Shown: piece after piece, positions 7,347 to 10,828 of the stretch
Position numbering within the stretch: the stretch's first letter is position 1
Layout of the letters: every line of letters begins with the position of its first letter
Assembly (NCBI GenBank): GCA_013214245.1
Contig: JABSQE010000126.1
Location: forward strand, 1 to 10,828
Reading direction: 5' to 3'
Source: Hyphomicrobiaceae bacterium
Lineage (GTDB): Bacteria; Pseudomonadota; Alphaproteobacteria; Rhizobiales; Hyphomicrobiaceae
Length of the DNA stretch: 10,828 nucleotides
Notes under the pieces: generated by a model
What the model was told of the DNA's origin: nothing
The model's input: the letters and a program-made list of their open reading frames with translations, nothing else
Databases searched by the model: none
Position numbers and translations under genes: made by a program

Positions 7347-7738
7347 TATTCTAGAAAAGGTTGCATGCACAAGTTATTGTTATTCAGTAGTATTTTTATT
7401 ATGGTTACAGTGCTTATTTAGTCATAATTGTGCTGATTGTAAATTATTAACTTTATAAGCTAGGTTTTTATTTGTAGCGGCTTGACACTCTAGAGATAAA
7501 GTGTTTTTTCCTAAAGTTTAATAGAACAATATTTCAGAATCGAAAGTATTGATTTATCTTGTGCTAGTGAAGTTACTATTATTAGCTTGTTAGGCTTCAT
7601 TCTCAACTCGTTTTGAGGGTTATCACAGTATTACGGTAGTGTTTTTCTGCATGGTCTAATAACGTTAATTAGTTTGGCTATCCAATTTTCTAAATCTTTG
7701 TTAAAATATTTGTTTGTAAAGCGTTTATATACATATAT

Positions 7739-9205
7739 GTGGAAAGTACATTTTTGAATATTACAACTTTTGCAGAGCTTGGACTTAGCGACAAATTGCA
7801 GTCTGCTGTTATATCCGCCGGATATTCTAAACCTACACCCATACAGGTTGAGGCTATACCATCGGTTATACAAGGGCTCGACATACTCGGTTTAGCACAG
7901 ACGGGAACGGGAAAAACGGCATCTTTTGCTTTACCTATGATCATGAGGCTTGAAATAGGTAGGGCACGCGCAAGAATGCCGCGTTCACTCATTCTAGCTC
8001 CAACCCGAGAATTAGCTACTCAAGTTGAACAGGCTTTTGAGAAGTACTGTACGAACCATAAACTGAACATTGCGCTCCTTATAGGAGGGGTTTCTTTTGA
8101 GGAACAATACAAAAAATTAGATAAAGGTGTGGATGTGCTAATTGCTACTCCCGGGCGTCTCATCGATCATTTCCAACGGGGGAAGCTTTTGCTAAATGGC
8201 GTTGAAATTTTAGTTATAGATGAAGCTGACCGCATGTTAGACATGGGGTTTATACCTTTCATTGATAAAATTTGCAGATTGTTGCCACCACGGCGACAAA
8301 CTCTGTTCTTCTCCGCGACTATGCCACCTGAAATTAAGTTTTTGATAGATCAATTCCTTAATAATCCAGTGCGTATTGAGGTCTCTAGACCTGCAACAGC
8401 TGCAAACACCATAACTCAAACTTTCAGGTTATGCGAAGAAAGTAGTGATTGGGCTAAACGAGGGGTGCTTAGACAAATAATACGTGATAAAAAAGTGAAA
8501 AATGCTATTGTATTTTGCAATAGGAAACGTGATGTCGTAATTTTACACAAATCACTTCTTAAACATGGTTTTAATGCAGGCTCACTGCACGGTGACATGG
8601 ATCAGACTTCTAGAACGGCTACTTTAGATAAGTTTCGAAAAGGTGAAGTAGCTATATTAGCTGCAAGTGATGTAGCAGCACGTGGCCTTGATATTCCACA
8701 GGTTAGTCACGTATTTAACTTTGACGTTCCATGGGCTGCTGATGATTACATTCATAGAATAGGTAGAACAGGTCGAGCAGGTCGAACAGGGTTCGCAGAG
8801 ACTCTCGTAACTGCTGGTGAATTGCATCTAATTGAACAAATAGAAAGAATTACAGGGCATAGTGTAACTTGGGATGGAGTAGCTCCAAAAAAGCAAGGTG
8901 TTCAATATTTAAGCAAGAGAAAGTGTAATCGTGGACGCGCCAAACAATCAGATCGTGTGAGCTGCAGATCTGATGGTCGGTATGGTTTAGAATACTGTTA
9001 TAAGAATCATAGTGCAGGCCGGATGGTTGAATCAAATCAGTGGTCTCAGGCCGTTAAGAATGATAAAAATTCGTCATCTTTCAAAGCTAGTAAATCATCT
9101 AGTCTTAAGCATACTCACGAAAACGTATCACAATATTACAGTAAAAACTATTTCACAAAAGATTCGACACCAGACTTTCTTCTCCGACCTATAAGACGTG
9201 CTTGA
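7739..9205 (+). CDS. rhlE: DEAD-box ATP-dependent RNA helicase, RhlE type
   Basis: An RNA-unwinding ATPase of the cytoplasm; RhlE-type proteins act in ribosome maturation and as accessory helicases of the RNA degradosome. The 488 residues contain the helicase core: Q motif KPTPIQ (31-36), Walker A AQTGTGKT (53-60), PTREL (88-92), TPGR (137-140), DEAD (161-164), SAT (192-194), VFCN (258-261), SDVAARGLD (310-318) and HRIGRTGR (339-346). From about residue 380 the protein is a Lys/Ser/Arg-rich tail of some 100 residues, expected to be disordered and RNA-binding. The start is uncertain: the first usable codon after the in-frame stop at 7691 is GTG at 7739, with no clear ribosome binding site; TTG at 7754 is an alternative. 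An ATG at 7737 is in another frame. It converges with the DUF3299 gene, 82 bp between stop codons. Distinct from deaD by its shorter length and lack of a DbpA domain. Confidence 0.9.
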   Translation: MESTFLNITTFAELGLSDKLQSAVISAGYSKPTPIQVEAIPSVIQGLDILGLAQTGTGKTASFALPMIMRLEIGRARARMPRSLILAPTRELATQVEQAFEKYCTNHKLNIALLIGGVSFEEQYKKLDKGVDVLIATPGRLIDHFQRGKLLLNGVEILVIDEADRMLDMGFIPFIDKICRLLPPRRQTLFFSATMPPEIKFLIDQFLNNPVRIEVSRPATAANTITQTFRLCEESSDWAKRGVLRQIIRDKKVKNAIVFCNRKRDVVILHKSLLKHGFNAGSLHGDMDQTSRTATLDKFRKGEVAILAASDVAARGLDIPQVSHVFNFDVPWAADDYIHRIGRTGRAGRTGFAETLVTAGELHLIEQIERITGHSVTWDGVAPKKQGVQYLSKRKCNRGRAKQSDRVSCRSDGRYGLEYCYKNHSAGRMVESNQWSQAVKNDKNSSSFKASKSSSLKHTHENVSQYYSKNYFTKDSTPDFLLRPIRRA

Positions 9206-9287
9206 TCTATTAGATAGATTACAGCGTTGCATTCGGATGTTATAATTGAAAATTTGAGGCTGATTTATACCCATAAAAAATTACAGT

Positions 9288-9995
9288 TCAGCGCTCCTTG
9301 TATGATACGACCGTTGTACCATTTAGGTAGTATCCTATAGATATATCAGCACTGCCATCCACGAAATAAAGAACTTTATTAGACGGCTTAGTTTTCATAA
9401 TTCCCGTGATCCAAACAGCTGTGTAAAGGTCTGTGACTCTAAACTTACTGGATAGTCTTACGAAAACAATCTGATTTGCAGGAGGAGGGGGTACATGAAT
9501 ACAGGCTCCAACATATGGGACAAGTAGAAAATCTGTTTCACCATCTTCAGAAAACTCCAGTGGTAGTAAATACCCTGGCATACGAATTTCTTTACCATCT
9601 AAATTTTTATTTATAAGTTTTTGTCGAGCTTCTACCTCTTTAATCCAGTCTTTATACCTTATTAATATCTTGTCTACATCTATACCTGCTCTTTTAAACC
9701 GTTCTTCATAGATCTTAGCATCTTTAATGCCTTGTTGGTTCTGCACTAGTTCAATGTCTTTACCTTTGAGACTTCGCGCCCAACTAATAGTTTCGATATC
9801 GAAACGCTGATCTTGTGTCAAACCATTGAGGGGATCTATGATCGGTGGCATTGCAGGTACAAGGTTTGCCCAGTCAATCCTCTCTATAGGCAGCGCAGAT
9901 TTTGTGGTAAAACTTATCAGAGCAATGATGGCTATAACAAAATATAATATGACGAATTTCGATATATACAAGACGCTGTTCATTGCATCATCCAT
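9288..9995 (-). CDS. DUF3299 domain protein with N-terminal membrane/signal segment
   Basis: A 235-residue protein of the DUF3299 family, function unproven. Residues 10-30 are a hydrophobic segment (VILYFVIAIIALISF at 15-29), a signal peptide or single anchor that would place the rest in the periplasm. DWANLVP (41-47) and the block MPGYLLPLEF...DFLLVPYVGACIHVPPPPANQ (139-175) are the family hallmarks; the cysteine at 165 and the four prolines are conserved-looking. In several proteobacteria DUF3299 genes sit next to MacB/LolD-like ABC transporter genes and related periplasmic proteins; none is in this window. Two in-frame starts are possible: ATG at 9995, without a ribosome binding site, and ATG at 9983, which has GGA seven bases upstream and gives a cleaner signal-peptide start (MNSVLY). 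The second may well be the real one. Ends in TGA, facing rhlE. Confidence 0.85.
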   Translation of the reverse strand: MDDAMNSVLYISKFVILYFVIAIIALISFTTKSALPIERIDWANLVPAMPPIIDPLNGLTQDQRFDIETISWARSLKGKDIELVQNQQGIKDAKIYEERFKRAGIDVDKILIRYKDWIKEVEARQKLINKNLDGKEIRMPGYLLPLEFSEDGETDFLLVPYVGACIHVPPPPANQIVFVRLSSKFRVTDLYTAVWITGIMKTKPSNKVLYFVDGSADISIGYYLNGTTVVSYKER

Positions 9996-10606
9996 TAGTA
10001 GCGTTCAATGTTATAAGGGTACTTAACGCAACAATTAACAATAGCACTTTAACAAAAAACAATTTTCTAGATCTTGATTAGCGATTTTCGTATGGCTAAG
10101 CATGTCTTTCTTACACTTGAACTCAAAATACACCAAAAGAAGCAATGTTGTAAAATGCATCATTGGCGATACAGACAGATGTGACAGTAATTAGCCGAAT
10201 ATTTTTCGTGAGATTGACCTAACAATTCTAATTTGAAGAATATAATGAAATTGAATACTTTTTATAATAAACAGGTATTGGTTTGAAAGTCTAATTACAT
10301 CTATATTCTTTAAATTTTTTGTAAGTAACGAGTTTGAATCTAGAATTTTAAGCGTAATCCAATACCCAGTATAAGGAGAGTATTGACCTAATTATTCCTC
10401 AACAAAGTCTTTTTATTAATGCGGAGTTTTGACAAAATATACAGCAAGAATCCATACTAGATTAGTACATTTGAAAAATTGAATTAGTAATGAAATTGCT
10501 AAATTTCTTAGCTATGGTATATTATAAAAAGGCAATAAAACAAGTCATCCTAATTTGACATCAATTATAACAATTCAATTTTGAGTATCTTGGGCTTTAG
10601 ATTCTT
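9996..10606. other. Divergent spacer between the DUF3299 gene and the heparinase-like gene
   Basis: This 611-base AT-rich spacer has no open frame or RNA gene that I can support. It should contain promoters in both directions. A candidate for the plus-strand gene is at 10496-10523; I could not find a good one for the DUF3299 gene. A six-pair stem CAATAC/GTATTG at about 10360-10385 contains AAGGAG in its loop, but the only near start codon (TTG) meets a stop two codons later, so it is not a gene start. Confidence 0.55.
10496..10523 (+). promoter_or_regulatory. Candidate extended -10 promoter for the gene at 10607
   Basis: TTGCTA (10496-10501) matches four of six -35 bases. After 16 bases comes TATATT (10518-10523), preceded by TGG as in extended -10 promoters. 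The start would be near 10530, leaving a leader of about 75 bases. The boxes are good for this AT-rich setting, but such matches also occur by chance. Confidence 0.35.
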
Positions 10607-10828
10607 ATGACATCGCTCACAATAATGGAACGTAGCCTTATTGCTCAAACTAGGTTGGATTACGCCAGACGTAGGATCCTAGCGAGGCTATTACTTTTAC
10701 CAATTTTTAATTGGGTTTTTGCTGCGCCCACAGCTGAACAACTTTTGCTTGTTCCACAAGAGCTACGTACGTGCGATACTAGCTTTGTCAGCGAGATAGA
10801 ACACGGTATGTTCGGTCTTGGTGGGACG
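10607..10828 (+). CDS. Probable heparinase II/III family protein, N-terminal fragment
   Basis: The frame is open from ATG 10607 to the last base (74 codons), so the gene continues beyond the window. In-frame TAG at 10598 makes 10607 the first possible ATG; a second ATG at 10625 may be the real start, as neither has a good ribosome binding site. The segment around residues 50-73 (LLLVPQELRTCDTSF, then EIEHGMFGLGG) resembles the N terminus of alphaproteobacterial heparinase II/III-like proteins, where P-(Q)-(D/E)-LRT-x-D-P and a G-x-F-(G/A)-(L/F)-(A/G)-G pattern recur. This is recognition from memory of a short piece, so the family call is moderate. Such proteins are predicted polysaccharide lyases with unclear substrates. 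The hydrophobic stretch ILARLLLLPIFNWVF (about 28-42) could be taken for a signal peptide but fits the conserved N-terminal helix equally well. In related genomes I recall this gene near rpe and purH, so purH downstream is a testable guess. Confidence 0.6.
   Translation, partial: MTSLTIMERSLIAQTRLDYARRRILARLLLLPIFNWVFAAPTAEQLLLVPQELRTCDTSFVSEIEHGMFGLGGT

Larger units (their letters stand above)
7071..7738. other. 668 bp spacer between gapR and rhlE
   Basis: No frame of useful length and no tRNA or other known RNA is visible. The spacer contains a probable gapR terminator (7178-7214), a group of hairpins (7278-7346), an exact 10-base direct repeat AGTGCTTATT (7341-7350 and 7409-7418), and a weak terminator-like stem ACACT/AGTGT (7485-7504) running into six T residues (7504-7509). 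A promoter-like pair TTAAGT / TATACT with 17-base spacing lies at 7135-7163 but points into the terminator. I could not place a good promoter for rhlE close to its start. Confidence 0.6.

Noticed and set aside
7631..7992. Two open frames on the minus strand overlapping the rhlE start
   Set aside because: They lie opposite the conserved helicase N terminus and have no family features; they are antisense shadows of rhlE.
9205..9219. Hairpin ATCTAT/ATAGAT at the rhlE stop as a terminator
   Set aside because: Six mostly A-T pairs with no T run after it on either strand.
1..10828. CRISPR array, transposase or rRNA genes
   Set aside because: No regularly spaced repeats, no transposase or integrase motifs and no rRNA signature were seen on either strand.

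Overview
The window looks like a piece of an AT-rich, gene-poor alphaproteobacterial chromosome. The lineage call rests on a GapR/DUF2312 protein (a family typical of Alphaproteobacteria), on alphaproteobacterial-looking versions of class II DAHP synthase, RhlE, DeaD and Tex, and on a DUF3299 protein. Seven protein genes, two of them cut by the window edges, fill about 70% of the sequence. The rest is long AT-rich spacer full of stop codons. Intact housekeeping genes separated by long empty spacers are what I would expect of a host-associated bacterium whose genome is being reduced. Reduced symbionts such as Candidatus Endolissoclinum come to mind, but that is a guess from memory and not a match I could test.

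Layout. Positions 1-879 (+) are the C-terminal part of class II DAHP synthase (first step of the shikimate pathway). A 1.27 kb spacer follows (880-2152) with several hairpins and no convincing gene. On the minus strand lie a DeaD/CsdA-type RNA helicase (2153-3961) and, upstream of it, the transcription accessory protein Tex (4287-6455). A 333 bp, very AT-rich divergent spacer (6456-6788) carries nested inverted repeats and separates tex from gapR (6789-7070, +). A 668 bp spacer (7071-7738) holds a probable gapR terminator and further hairpins. RhlE-type helicase (7739-9205, +) converges on a signal-anchored DUF3299 protein (9288-9995, -). After a 611 bp spacer, the first 74 codons of a probable heparinase II/III family protein (10607-10828, +) run off the end.

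How the genes relate. Four of the five central genes act on nucleic acids: two DEAD-box helicases remodel RNA, Tex is an S1-domain RNA-binding transcription factor, and GapR is a nucleoid protein. They are not one operon: orientations alternate and gaps exceed 300 bp. Their grouping may be chance or a remnant of older gene order. DAHP synthase, DUF3299 and the heparinase-like gene belong to other processes.

I did not find a clear new defence, mobile or biosynthetic system: no CRISPR array, transposase, tRNA or rRNA is visible. The most interesting signal is the paired outward-facing inverted repeat between tex and gapR, whose right arm overlaps a predicted gapR promoter.
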